Source: Micromonospora sediminimaris
Lineage (GTDB): Bacteria > Actinomycetota > Actinomycetes > Mycobacteriales > Micromonosporaceae
DNA length: 64,000 nucleotides
Assembly: GCA_900112325.1 (NCBI GenBank)
Contig: FOLJ01000001.1
Location: forward strand, 487,217-551,216
Direction: 5' to 3'
Under the pieces are notes generated by a model that saw nothing but the letters and a program-made list of their open reading frames with translations, had not been told where the DNA came from and did no database searches. The position numbers and the translations under genes were made by a program. This document shows, in pieces, positions 10,164 to 18,312 of this stretch. Every line of letters starts with the position of its first letter. Position 1 is the first letter of the stretch.

Positions 10164-10567
10164 GCCATCCTCGACTCTCACGACCGGCCGCCGGGTCGGC
10201 ACCCGGACCATCGGCTGATCTGCATCATGATGACCTACCGGGCCGCCAACCGCTTCGCAACCCCGCCCGCCCCACAGCACCCCCGGCCAGCACCGGACCG
10301 ACCGCACGACTTGCGGCATGTCGTCCCTTCAGGGGCGCCGGGAAGCTGCAACATGCCGCATCCTGCGACAGCATCCCGGGCAGCTCTCTTCCCGGACAGC
10401 CTTCCGGCCGCACGCCACGACACCGCCCGGACCGGTCTCGCCTCCAGCCCACGACAGACGTCCGACAGGTCCCGGCCGGTCTCGGTCGCGCGCCACGGCG
10501 GCGGCGCCGACAGCTCTTCGGCGGGCGGGCCCGGGGTCCTACGCCACTGACGGATCGATGGCATGCT
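10164..10567. other. 404-bp divergent intergenic region
   Basis: No gene is supported here. It separates the TerC-family gene from the pentapeptide-repeat gene and should hold both promoters. A 10-bp inverted repeat, TGCGGCATGT (10312-10321) with ACATGCCGCA (10351-10360), is spaced 29 bp, so it is either a weak hairpin or two operator half-sites. A smaller imperfect repeat, CGACC...GGTCG, lies near 10181-10199 close to the TerC-family start. Confidence 0.5.
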
Positions 10568-11920
10568 GTGGCCGTGCCCGGCACCTCACCTCCCGACGAA
10601 CGACTGCGGGTCATGCCGTGGTGGCTGGTACTCATCGGGCTGCTGCTGGCCGCCCTGCTCGGCTGGTGGGTGCTGTACTGGCTGCTCGGCGAGGCCGACC
10701 GCGCCGCCGCGCCGGACACCCGGGCCACGCTGCGCATCGACGCCATCCGCACCGGGTTGACAGTGGTAGCCGGCACCGGCGGTGGGTTGGCGCTGCTGCT
10801 CGCCGCCCGGCGACAGTGGATCAGCGAACGGGCGCAGCGGCACCAGGAGGTCGTCGCCGCCGCCGACCAGGCACACCGTGACCGGGTGCAGGCGCACGCC
10901 GAGGCGGTCGCCGAGGCCGGGCAGCGACACCAGGAACACCAGGCCGAGGCCGCCGCGCACGACGCGGCCGAACGCCGGCTGACCGAGCTGTACACCCGGG
11001 CCGTCGAACTGCTCGGCAACGACAATGCGGCCGTACGCCTCGGTGGTCTGCACGCCCTGGAACGGCTCGGTCAGGACAACCCGGCGCAGCGTACGACGAT
11101 CGTCGGGGTGCTCTGCGCGTACCTGCGGATGCCGTCGCCGGACGACGCGCGAGAGGCGGAGGTACGCCGCAGCGCGCAGCGGATGCTGACCCGGCACCTA
11201 CGCGCGGACGGTGACGTCTTCTGGCCCGGCATGCGCCTGGACCTCACCGGTGCGCGGCTGGACGACTTCGACGCCACCGGCTGCGCCCTGGACGACGCCG
11301 ACCTGACCGACGCCACCTGCACCGGCACCACCCGCTTCACCGGCGCGACGCTGCGCGGCCGGCTCGCCCTCGCCGCCACCTTCGAGGATCTCGTCCTCGA
11401 CGGAGTCACCGGGGATGCGAAGATCATGCTCGACGACGCCACCGTCTCCGGCCGGCTGACTGTCGAACGGGCCGAAATCGGCAAGCTGAGCTGCCGGCGG
11501 GCCACCATTGCGGCGGCGTCGTTGCGGGCCACGTCCGTGCGACGGACGGCGAAATTCGACCACGCCCGCTTCACCGAGGGCGCGAGCTTCCGCGAGGCGG
11601 CCTTCCACAGCAGCGTGTCCATGGAACACGCGACCTTCACCGGCCAGGCAGACTTCCGTCAGGCCCGCTTCGCCGACCTGGCGCTGTTCCGCTGGACGGA
11701 GTTCGGCGGCGACGTCTGGTTCACCGACGTCGACTTTGACGGCCCGGCGAACTTCGGTCGAGCCCGCTTCCACGGCCCGGCCAGCTTCGAGCACGCCCGG
11801 CTGGCCTACCGCCCCCGGGTGGACCAGGCCCGCGCGACGGCCTCGGCACCGCATGTCTGGCCCGACGGTACGCGCGTCGAACCCCTCGACACCGACTGGC
11901 TCCTGCTCACCGATCCGTAG
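10568..11920 (+). CDS. Pentapeptide-repeat membrane protein
   Basis: A 450-residue protein. Two membrane spans lie near residues 17-41 (MPWWLVLIGLLLAALLGWWV) and 62-80, then a charged coiled-coil region rich in Gln, His and Ala (about 85-140). The second half is a run of five-residue repeats of the A(D/N)LXX or XFXX(A) kind, for example LTGARLDDFDATGCALDDADL and later ARFADLALFRWTEF, which should build a quadrilateral beta-helix. Similar actinobacterial proteins are unassigned. The GTG at 10568 has no clear ribosome site; the ATG at 10613, just before the first span, is a possible start. Confidence 0.82.
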   Translation: MAVPGTSPPDERLRVMPWWLVLIGLLLAALLGWWVLYWLLGEADRAAAPDTRATLRIDAIRTGLTVVAGTGGGLALLLAARRQWISERAQRHQEVVAAADQAHRDRVQAHAEAVAEAGQRHQEHQAEAAAHDAAERRLTELYTRAVELLGNDNAAVRLGGLHALERLGQDNPAQRTTIVGVLCAYLRMPSPDDAREAEVRRSAQRMLTRHLRADGDVFWPGMRLDLTGARLDDFDATGCALDDADLTDATCTGTTRFTGATLRGRLALAATFEDLVLDGVTGDAKIMLDDATVSGRLTVERAEIGKLSCRRATIAAASLRATSVRRTAKFDHARFTEGASFREAAFHSSVSMEHATFTGQADFRQARFADLALFRWTEFGGDVWFTDVDFDGPANFGRARFHGPASFEHARLAYRPRVDQARATASAPHVWPDGTRVEPLDTDWLLLTDP

Positions 11921-12010
11921 ACCGGCCCCCGAGATGAGATCGGTCCGGTCCCTTCGATTTCCTGGACCCGACATAGGATGCGGGACTCCTGACATTCGAC
12001 GAGGGAATTC

Positions 12011-12508
12011 ATGTCCACGGCCAAGCAGAACCCCATGTCCTCGGTGTTCTCGGTAGACATCGGCATGCTCCTGGCCACCCTGCTCGCTCTCGTCGGATAC
12101 CTGCTGCCCTGGTTCCGTCCGCGCCCCCGCGCCCAGTGGTCCTTCTCCGGCTGGGCGTACGCGTCGCTCAGCGACGGGAGCGGGGGTGGCTGGACGCTGC
12201 TCACCTTCGGGTGGCTGCTGCTGGCCGCTGGGGCCGCGCTGTGGGCACGGCAGGTCATGGCGGCGGCGATGGCCGGAATGGTTGCCGCCGTGGGCACCCT
12301 GGTCACCGCTATGGCGGTGGTGTCGGCCAGCTTCGGCATGATCGGTGAAAGAAGTGCGCTGGACTACGTGACAGAGCTGCCCTTCGGAGCCGGCATCCCG
12401 ATCATGGCCGCCGGTATCGGGCTGCTCCTGGCCACCTCCTGCCGGGCGATCATTCGGTGCCACCTACTGGAAGCCACCCTGGACCGACACGACCCACCAA
12501 CCCCCTGA
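12011..12508 (+). CDS. Hypothetical membrane protein
   Basis: A 165-residue protein with four predicted membrane spans: near residues 19-36, 62-79, 82-105 and 123-142. The loop after the first span is rich in Arg, Trp and Ser (WFRPRPRAQWSFSGW). The family is not recognised. The ATG at 12011 follows GAGGGAA at good spacing. It lies 90 bp downstream of the pentapeptide-repeat gene in the same direction and may be co-transcribed with it. Confidence 0.72.
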   Translation: MSTAKQNPMSSVFSVDIGMLLATLLALVGYLLPWFRPRPRAQWSFSGWAYASLSDGSGGGWTLLTFGWLLLAAGAALWARQVMAAAMAGMVAAVGTLVTAMAVVSASFGMIGERSALDYVTELPFGAGIPIMAAGIGLLLATSCRAIIRCHLLEATLDRHDPPTP

Positions 12509-12553
12509 CGCACCCGCCCACTGAGCGCGCCCGCCGCCCGCCGCCCGCCGCCC

Positions 12554-12624
12554 CGATCATGCAGTTGCGGCACCCGATATCAACGATTTGCCCCACTCTG
12601 TCAACAACCACAACTGCATGATCG
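12554..12624. repeat. Palindromic element between convergent genes
   Basis: Perfect 14-bp arms, CGATCATGCAGTTG (12554-12567) and CAACTGCATGATCG (12611-12624), enclose a 43-nt loop. The element sits exactly between the convergent membrane-protein gene and the DUF397 gene. Position suggests a two-way terminator; the shape also fits a dispersed intergenic palindromic repeat. A second, different element with the same placement lies at 30822-30884. Confidence 0.7.
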
Positions 12625-12644
12625 ACGCCGTGCTGAGCGGAGGG

Positions 12645-12839
12645 TCAGATGCGGTCGGTGAGGTGGGCGACGAAGGTGCGCCAGGCGGTTGGGGGGAAGG
12701 TAAGCACCGGGCCGGTGGGGTCCTTCGAGTCCCGCACGCCGACCACGCCGGGCAGGTTGTCGGCGACCTCGACGCAGACACCGCCGTTCGTGGACGAGCG
12801 GGACGACGTGCGCCACCGCGCGCCGGTCAGGTGGTCCAT
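12645..12839 (-). CDS. DUF397 protein (Xre partner)
   Basis: A 64-residue DUF397 protein with the usual layout: LTGARWRTSSRSSTNGGVCVEVADN, then VGVRDSKDPTGPVLTFPPTAWRTFV. Families of this type in actinomycetes are encoded beside Xre/DUF5753 regulators and behave as their small partner, as with BldB/WhiJ-type developmental pairs. Its ATG at 12839 lies inside the end of the regulator gene, with a 13-bp overlap (12827-12839), which implies coupled translation. Its own target is unknown. Confidence 0.92.
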   Translation of the reverse strand: MDHLTGARWRTSSRSSTNGGVCVEVADNLPGVVGVRDSKDPTGPVLTFPPTAWRTFVAHLTDRI

Positions 12840-13666
12840 GTCTTCGCCGCCTCCTTGAGCACGTCGAGGGTCTGCCCCAGCGGAAGTGCTTCGCCCCGAA
12901 CCACGTCCCATGCCAATGCAAGACGAGCAATAGGATCCGGCTGCCCGGTGGTCTGCGACTCCAACTGATGATCCACGCAGGCGGCTCGTGATCCGTCGGG
13001 CAGGTCCGCCAGGATGAACGCGCCGGCCAGTCCTGGATAGATGCCAGCGGAGAGCGGCACGATGTGCAACTGGATATGCGGCTGCTCGGCGCACGTCACC
13101 AGATGCTCGACCTGTTCGGCCATCACGTCCGCGCCGCCGCACGCCCGCCGCAGCACCATCTCGTCAAGCACCACGAAGAGCTGCGGGGCCGGGTCACGCG
13201 CGAACACCGCCTGCCGCTCCAGCCGCGCCGCGACCCGCTGGTCCAGCTCGGCGAGCGGCGTCCCGGCCGCCCGGAAGACCGCGCGGGCATACGCCTCCGT
13301 CTGGAGCAACCCCGGCACGAAGGAGTGCTCGTACCAACGGAAAGCTGTCGCATCCCGCTCGATCTGGATCCACTCGCGCAGCCAGATCGGCGCGGCGTCG
13401 CCCTTGACCAACTCGTCCCAGAGCGTCGCGAAGTAGCCACCCGTGTCAAGCGCCTTGTCGACGGCGGTCAGGTACGGCAGCGTCGGCGGCTTGGTGCCGG
13501 TCTCGATCGCGCTCACCTGCGAGTCCGAGCAGAAGACCCGCTCGCCGAGCTGAGCCTGGGTCAGCCCGGCGGTCGCCCGACGTCGCCTCAGTTCGCGAAG
13601 CAGGTACTCCGACGGCGAGATTCCCACGGCTTCCAGTCCCTTCCACGACGCCCCACTCCGTTCCAT
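12827..13666 (-). CDS. Xre-family regulator with DUF5753 domain
   Basis: A 279-residue transcription factor. The helix-turn-helix spans about residues 35-58 (LTQAQLGERVFCSDSQVSAIETG). The rest is the DUF5753 sensor domain, with RWYEHSFVPGLLQTEAYARAV and RLERQAVF typical of the family. These proteins work with a small DUF397 partner encoded directly downstream, as here, in sporulation or secondary-metabolism control. The ATG at 13666 has only a weak ribosome site; the GTG 13 codons later, behind GGAAGGGA, is also possible. It diverges from the two small genes that follow. Confidence 0.9.
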   Translation of the reverse strand: MERSGASWKGLEAVGISPSEYLLRELRRRRATAGLTQAQLGERVFCSDSQVSAIETGTKPPTLPYLTAVDKALDTGGYFATLWDELVKGDAAPIWLREWIQIERDATAFRWYEHSFVPGLLQTEAYARAVFRAAGTPLAELDQRVAARLERQAVFARDPAPQLFVVLDEMVLRRACGGADVMAEQVEHLVTCAEQPHIQLHIVPLSAGIYPGLAGAFILADLPDGSRAACVDHQLESQTTGQPDPIARLALAWDVVRGEALPLGQTLDVLKEAAKTWTT

Positions 13667-13874
13667 GCCGGCTCGGGGCAGGTCGTCACGTTCCGCGATC
13701 AGGCGATAACTATTCCGAGCGTAGGGGGCGTACGTCCAGGGTGGAAGGAGCACGACGAGCCTGGTGGCGACCCATCCCCCGGTCCCGGCAGGACACGCCC
13801 GTGCCGGGGGTCGCCGCCAGGCGAGCATCCGCGGCGACCCCCGATCCCCCTGCCACCGACGAAGGAGGTGTGTC

Positions 13875-14243
13875 GTGTCCGCGACGAGGCACGCCAATGC
13901 CGTTCCGACAGCGCGCTGGCCGACCCGCCGAGCCGCCCGCCCCGTCGTCGCGCCGGGCGGCACCCGCGAGGACGGTACGCCCCGGGTCACACCCGGCGTC
14001 TACCTGCTGACCCGCGACGCATCCCCGCAGTTCGTCAGGCCGATCACGGTACGGGTGATCCGTGAACGGACCGGCCGGAGCACCTACGACGGTTGGGCGT
14101 GGATCGAGGTGTACCAGCTCGACCCTCGGGGCGAGGCGATCGACCGCCGCGAGTTGTACGTACGCCCCGACGGAATGCGCCCCGCGCCGCCGCTACGACA
14201 CCGCACAGCGGCCCGGCGTGCTGCGACGAGGGCCGCCGGATGA
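13875..14243 (+). CDS. Hypothetical protein
   Basis: A 122-residue basic protein of unknown function. The N-terminal 45 residues are Arg/Ala-rich and probably unstructured. A folded part follows with VTPGVYLLTRDASPQFVRPITVRVI and WIEVYQLD, suggesting beta strands. The GTG at 13875 sits behind a strong GAAGGAGG (13861-13868), which rejects the longer open frame. It diverges from the Xre gene and overlaps the next gene by 4 bp (ATGA), so the two form an operon likely controlled by that regulator. Confidence 0.75.
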   Translation: MSATRHANAVPTARWPTRRAARPVVAPGGTREDGTPRVTPGVYLLTRDASPQFVRPITVRVIRERTGRSTYDGWAWIEVYQLDPRGEAIDRRELYVRPDGMRPAPPLRHRTAARRAATRAAG

Positions 14244-14494
14244 ACACGCCCGCCCGTGAACACGTACCGTCCCGCCCGACGTGGCGCTGCCGTGCCTGCG
14301 GCATCGCCTGGCCCTGCTCTGCGGCGAAGCTGCGCCTGCTCGCCGAGTACCGGGGCAACATCCCCGGTCTGATGATCTACCTCGTGACGCTGCGCGAGGA
14401 GGCCATCGCCCAACTCGCCGAGCGCAACCCCGGCACCCGCCTGCCGGACCTGCACCGACGCTTCACCGACTGGATACCGGCCCGCTCCCGCTGA
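14240..14494 (+). CDS. Small cysteine-containing protein next to Xre pair
   Basis: An 84-residue protein of a kind often seen beside Xre/DUF397 genes in actinomycetes; some relatives carry misleading flavin-reductase labels. The segment WRCRACGIAWPC gives three cysteines that could bind a metal, followed by helices (KLRLLAEYRGN, MIYLVTLREEAIAQLAE). No catalytic motif is present, so function is unassigned. Start and upstream stop overlap as ATGA. Confidence 0.78.
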   Translation: MNTPAREHVPSRPTWRCRACGIAWPCSAAKLRLLAEYRGNIPGLMIYLVTLREEAIAQLAERNPGTRLPDLHRRFTDWIPARSR

Positions 14495-14667
14495 AGGCCA
14501 CCCGCCCTGGAGCGCGGTAATCCCCTGCCGCGTCGCGGGTCCTGCGGATGATGCAGTCAGCTCCGACACGGAAGCAGGGCGACCCATTCAAGGGCTTGGG
14601 TGTCGTTCCCGTGGTTTACTCGCAAGGATGGGCTCGTAACCGCCTACTGGGTAGGGGCACACCGCCG

Positions 14668-15981
14668 ATGTTGCTAAGTTTCCGCTTCGCCAACCATCGT
14701 TCGTTTCGCGACGAGCATCAGCTCAACCTCATGCCCGTCTACGGCGACGGCGCCGAGGCGGACGAGCTAGCTCCGCAGGCGGTCCAGGTCGTTGGCATTT
14801 TCGGAGCCAACGCATCCGGCAAGTCCAACTGTCTAGGTGCCCTGGGTTTCATGCGACAGATGGTCGTGGAGTCAGACCGGGCGGTCGAGCCCGGGGTGGG
14901 ACTGTCTCGGGAGCAATTCCGGCTGGATCCCGACATCGCCACGCAGCCCTCGCAGTACGTCGTGGACCTCATGCTCGGCGGGGTCCGGCACACTTACGGG
15001 TTCACGATCGATGACGACCGGGTGCTCGACGAATGGCTTTACCACTATCCGCTGGGTCGCAGGCGGCGCATCTTCGAACGAGATGGAAGCGAATTCTCCT
15101 GGGGCGAAGAGTCGGGCCGCCGTCCCTTGGAGCAGATCGCCGAGATCACCGCCCCGACCGCGCTCTTCCTCAGCACCGTCGCCCGTTTCGGCCACAGCCG
15201 CCCGGAGCCGGATCCGGCAAACCCGCAGCCGCTGCACGACACCTACCGATGGTTCTACCTGATGAGCCAGCGCACCGATCCTGCCTCCGGGCTCTCCGCC
15301 CTGATGCGTGCCGGCAGTTCGGACGCGGAGAAGGTACGCCAACTCGTCGTCGACCTGTTGCAGGCCGCTGACGTGGGCATCGTCGACATCGTGGTCCGAA
15401 CTGACGCAGACCCCGAGGAGCAACCCGCGCAGAATGCGCTCAGGAAGTGGCTGAGAACAGCGGTTGCCTCGATGCGCCTCCCCCGGATCCAGTTCGCGCA
15501 CCAAGGTCCCAACGGCACCGCGCTGCTCGATCTTCACGACCAGTCCAGCGGCACCCGGCAGTTGCTCACCCTGGGGCTGCACGCCGCTGCGATGCTCCGC
15601 ACCGGTGCCACGATGTTGATCGATGAGATCGACGCCAGCCTGCATCCGATCCTGACCGCCAAGCTCATCAGCCTGTTCCGCAGCCCGCAGGCCAACCCCC
15701 TGGGCAGCCAGCTCGTCTTTACCAGCCACGACGCGGCGCTGCTCGGCACCATCGACGCTGAGGAGATCCTGCGCCGCGATGAGATCTGGTTTGTGGAAAA
15801 GGATGGCCAGGGAACGTCCTCGCTCTATCCGCTGACCGACTTCAAACCCCGCAAGGAGGGTGAGAACCGCCAACGCCGCTACCTCAACGGCAACTACGGG
15901 GCGGTCCCCGACCTGTCCAGCCACTTGTTCGAGCAGGCACTCGCCACCCGTGGAGACGTGGATGACACCTCGACGCGTTGA
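14668..15981 (+). CDS. AAA/ABC-type ATPase of AbiL-like defence pair
   Basis: A 437-residue ATPase of the OLD/SMC-like group (AAA_15/AAA_21 type). The N-terminus MLLSFRFANHRSFRDEHQLNL is typical. Walker A is GANASGKSN at residues 46-54; the ABC-like signature is SSGTRQLL near 293; Walker B is MLIDEID with Asp319 and Glu320; a switch His354 lies in FTSHD. The C-terminus has no TOPRIM domain. Instead the next gene, overlapping by 20 bp, encodes an RloB-type TOPRIM-like protein. Such a split pair matches the organisation of AbiLi/AbiLii and other ATPase-nuclease abortive-infection systems. The start at 14668 follows TAGGGG. Confidence 0.9.
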   Translation: MLLSFRFANHRSFRDEHQLNLMPVYGDGAEADELAPQAVQVVGIFGANASGKSNCLGALGFMRQMVVESDRAVEPGVGLSREQFRLDPDIATQPSQYVVDLMLGGVRHTYGFTIDDDRVLDEWLYHYPLGRRRRIFERDGSEFSWGEESGRRPLEQIAEITAPTALFLSTVARFGHSRPEPDPANPQPLHDTYRWFYLMSQRTDPASGLSALMRAGSSDAEKVRQLVVDLLQAADVGIVDIVVRTDADPEEQPAQNALRKWLRTAVASMRLPRIQFAHQGPNGTALLDLHDQSSGTRQLLTLGLHAAAMLRTGATMLIDEIDASLHPILTAKLISLFRSPQANPLGSQLVFTSHDAALLGTIDAEEILRRDEIWFVEKDGQGTSSLYPLTDFKPRKEGENRQRRYLNGNYGAVPDLSSHLFEQALATRGDVDDTSTR

Positions 15982-16564
15982 ACACCGGACAGGCCGCACG
16001 GTCGACACCGGCCGGCGGGAAACCGACCTACGCAGGCAGCCGGCTTCTCGGGAACAACGGCGAACCGTGCTGATCACCACGAACGGTGAATCGACCGAGC
16101 GGACGTACTTCGACGCGCTGAAGCGCGAACCGTGGATCAGCGCCAAAGTGGCAGTCGCAGTGGAGCGCGGCTCCCCCACCGACCTGGTACGCGGCGCGGG
16201 CCGCCGGCAGCGGGACAACGACTACGACGAGGCATGGGCCGTGTGCGACGTCGACCACTACCCACCCGAGGAAGCCTCAGCCGAGGCACAGCGGTCGGGG
16301 GTACGGCTTGCCTGGTCCAACCCCTGCTTCGAGGTGTGGCTGCTACTCCATCTGTGTCATCACGCCGGCTATGTCGAGAACGCCAAGAAGGCCAGGGACC
16401 TGCTCCGTAAGCACCTCCCCCACTGGGACAAGACGCTGCTCGACTTCGACAGCTTCCGCAGCGGCGTCACCGACGCATGCCGGCGGGCAGCGCGACTCGA
16501 TCCACCACCCGCTGGAAATCCCTCCACCTCAGTTGGTGAGCTTGTCGCCGCACTACAGCGTTGA
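15962..16564 (+). CDS. RloB-like TOPRIM-type protein (AbiLii-like)
   Basis: A 200-residue RloB-family protein. Seen directly: the glutamate motif TTNGESTERTYF (Glu43, Glu46), the acidic pair in AVCDVDHYP (Asp96, Asp98), and the family signature SNPCFEVWLLLH (119-130). These match a TOPRIM-like nuclease core, with catalysis inferred. RloB proteins are encoded after ATPases of the preceding type, including lactococcal AbiL. The ATG at 15962 has GGAGACG upstream and overlaps the ATPase gene, so the two are translationally coupled. The N-terminal 35 residues are Arg-rich and likely disordered. Confidence 0.88.
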   Translation: MTPRRVEHRTGRTVDTGRRETDLRRQPASREQRRTVLITTNGESTERTYFDALKREPWISAKVAVAVERGSPTDLVRGAGRRQRDNDYDEAWAVCDVDHYPPEEASAEAQRSGVRLAWSNPCFEVWLLLHLCHHAGYVENAKKARDLLRKHLPHWDKTLLDFDSFRSGVTDACRRAARLDPPPAGNPSTSVGELVAALQR

Positions 16565-16735
16565 TCTGGACGCCTCATCAACCGGTGTTTCCACAGACGT
16601 CAGCCTCTGTGATCCTTGGCTTTGGTCCATGATGGAGCGCCCCACTCTTGCGGCGGCGGCTCGATCAACCGCATCGACGGGTGCTGTTAGCATCACGGCG
16701 GACGCGGTCAGCACTCATGAGGATCCGGCGAATCG

Positions 16736-17836
16736 ATGTCTCGGAACGAGCAGGATCCGTACGTGCTTCTCGGCGTCAGCCGGGATGCGTCGCTGGCGCA
16801 GATTCGTGAGCGCTACCTGATCCTGGTGCAGGTCTGGCACCCGGACAAGCATCAGTCGAGCCCGGAGAACGTGCGGGCCGAAGCCACCCGGCAGATGCAG
16901 CAGATCAACAGGGCGTACAAACTGCTCACCGACGTTCGGGAACGCGAGGCCCGCGAGCGCCAGGCCCGCCAGGCCGAGGAACAGCAACGCGCGACGCACC
17001 AGCGGGCGGGCAGTGGGCAGCGGGCCAGCGACTGGGCAGCACAGCAACGCGAGGCGCGTGAACAGGAGGCCCGGGAGCGGGCGGCAGACGAACGTCGGGC
17101 CCGGGAGCGGGCGGCACGCGAGGCACGCGCGCAGGAAGCCCGCGAGCGCGAGGTGCGCGAGCGGGCGGAGGCCGAGCGGCTGGCGCGGATACGCGAGCGG
17201 GAGGCACGCGAGCACCAGCATCCCCGCGCCCGGTGGACGCATCCCCGGTACCAGCCGGCGCAGCTACCGGAACCGCTGACCATCGAACCGATAACCATCT
17301 CGTTGTCGGATGGCGCCGAGGGTTACACGCTGTTGGCTCGATCCGAAGACCAGGAGTCTGTGGTCTTCTTTCCCGGCGCCGACGGCGAGCTGCTCCTGTT
17401 CCGCGCCAAGGAGACGCTGCACCGGTACCTGACCGAGACCAGCTCCCACGAGCTGGCCGCCGTTCCCGGTTGGGACGAGTTCATGAACTCGATCCTCAAG
17501 GCCGGAATCAGCGTCGACGACGATCGGTCGTACGACTTCGGGTTGATCCTCTACAGCATCAGGCGCCCGGTGACCGACTGGGTTCCCCGGCTCTTCATCA
17601 CCAACCGCGATCTCCTGGTGGACATCGCGGAGGCGTTCGGGATCACCGAGGCGTTGGAGGTGTTGCGCGTCGGATCGGCGATCGACACGCTCGACGATCT
17701 GATGCGGGTCGCCGACCGACCACTCGCCGGATGGGGCGCACGGCGTCGGCTCGACGCCATGAATTCGGGGCCTGCGAGCATCGCGTGGCGCAGGGTGATC
17801 CGGAACGTCGAGAAACGCGTACGGTGGCTGCGCTGA
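16736..17836 (+). CDS. J-domain protein with long charged helix
   Basis: A 366-residue protein. Residues 1-65 form a J domain: DPYVLLGVSRDASLAQIRERY, then HPD at 35-37, which would stimulate an Hsp70 (DnaK) ATPase. Residues of about 66-165 are an unbroken Arg/Glu/Ala-rich helix (ERAREAREQE-type repeats). The last 190 residues form an unrecognised domain with SVVFFPGADGELLLF and WVPRLFITNRDLLVDIAEAFG. It lacks the Gly/Phe and zinc regions of DnaJ, so it is not the housekeeping chaperone. It follows the ATPase-RloB pair by 171 bp in the same direction and converges on the FtsK cluster with only 13 bp between stops. The ATG follows GAGGAT. Confidence 0.85.
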   Translation: MSRNEQDPYVLLGVSRDASLAQIRERYLILVQVWHPDKHQSSPENVRAEATRQMQQINRAYKLLTDVREREARERQARQAEEQQRATHQRAGSGQRASDWAAQQREAREQEARERAADERRARERAAREARAQEAREREVRERAEAERLARIREREAREHQHPRARWTHPRYQPAQLPEPLTIEPITISLSDGAEGYTLLARSEDQESVVFFPGADGELLLFRAKETLHRYLTETSSHELAAVPGWDEFMNSILKAGISVDDDRSYDFGLILYSIRRPVTDWVPRLFITNRDLLVDIAEAFGITEALEVLRVGSAIDTLDDLMRVADRPLAGWGARRRLDAMNSGPASIAWRRVIRNVEKRVRWLR

Positions 17837-17849
17837 GCGGCCAGCCTCG

Positions 17850-18287
17850 TCACTCCTGCGGCCCGCTGTCACCGGCCTGGATGGACCGGGCGGTCGGCAG
17901 CAGCGCATCGCTGAATTCCGGGAGCGTCAGCACGTTTACCGCGACGCCGGGCTCGACCAGCCAGAACGCCTGGACACCGTCGTGCAGACCGGCGCTGTCA
18001 CCGTGCGGGAACTCGCTCAGCTGCCACTCGGCGGGGTCGCGCTCGTGATATTCGCGAAGGAAGTCCCGTAGCGCGGTCAGGTCGACAAGCCGGTCCCCGC
18101 GCAGCACGTGGACCCGCAGATCCACGCGATGCCCCTCGGGCGTCTGCCGCTCCCAGACCCGGCTGGCGAAGCGTACGTCGTCCCACTCGGTGGCGAAGTC
18201 GGACACCTCGTCGCCGACACCGGCCGGCACCTGCCCGATGTGGAAACCGTCAAGCAGCCCGCCGTCCCGCCTCTCGCCGCTGCTCAT
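17850..18287 (-). CDS. Hypothetical protein, end of FtsK cluster
   Basis: A 145-residue acidic protein, family not recognised. It looks like a single alpha/beta domain: FATEWDDVRFASRVWERQT, DLRVHVLRGDRLVDLTALRDFL and AFWLVEPGVAVNVL. No signal peptide or membrane span. The ATG at 18287 has GAGGCGGTGGG upstream; a TTG at 18323 in the same frame is possible but would overlap the preceding gene. It is the last of four minus-strand genes headed by the FtsK-type ATPase. Confidence 0.7.
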   Translation of the reverse strand: MSSGERRDGGLLDGFHIGQVPAGVGDEVSDFATEWDDVRFASRVWERQTPEGHRVDLRVHVLRGDRLVDLTALRDFLREYHERDPAEWQLSEFPHGDSAGLHDGVQAFWLVEPGVAVNVLTLPEFSDALLPTARSIQAGDSGPQE

Positions 18288-18312
18288 CCCACCGCCTCGA
18301 TCGGTTTCCGAC

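Noticed and set aside
10164..10320. Possible manganese (yybP-ykoY) riboswitch before the TerC-family gene
   Set aside because: Looked because TerC-type genes often have one; no conserved core was found on the minus strand, only short repeats.
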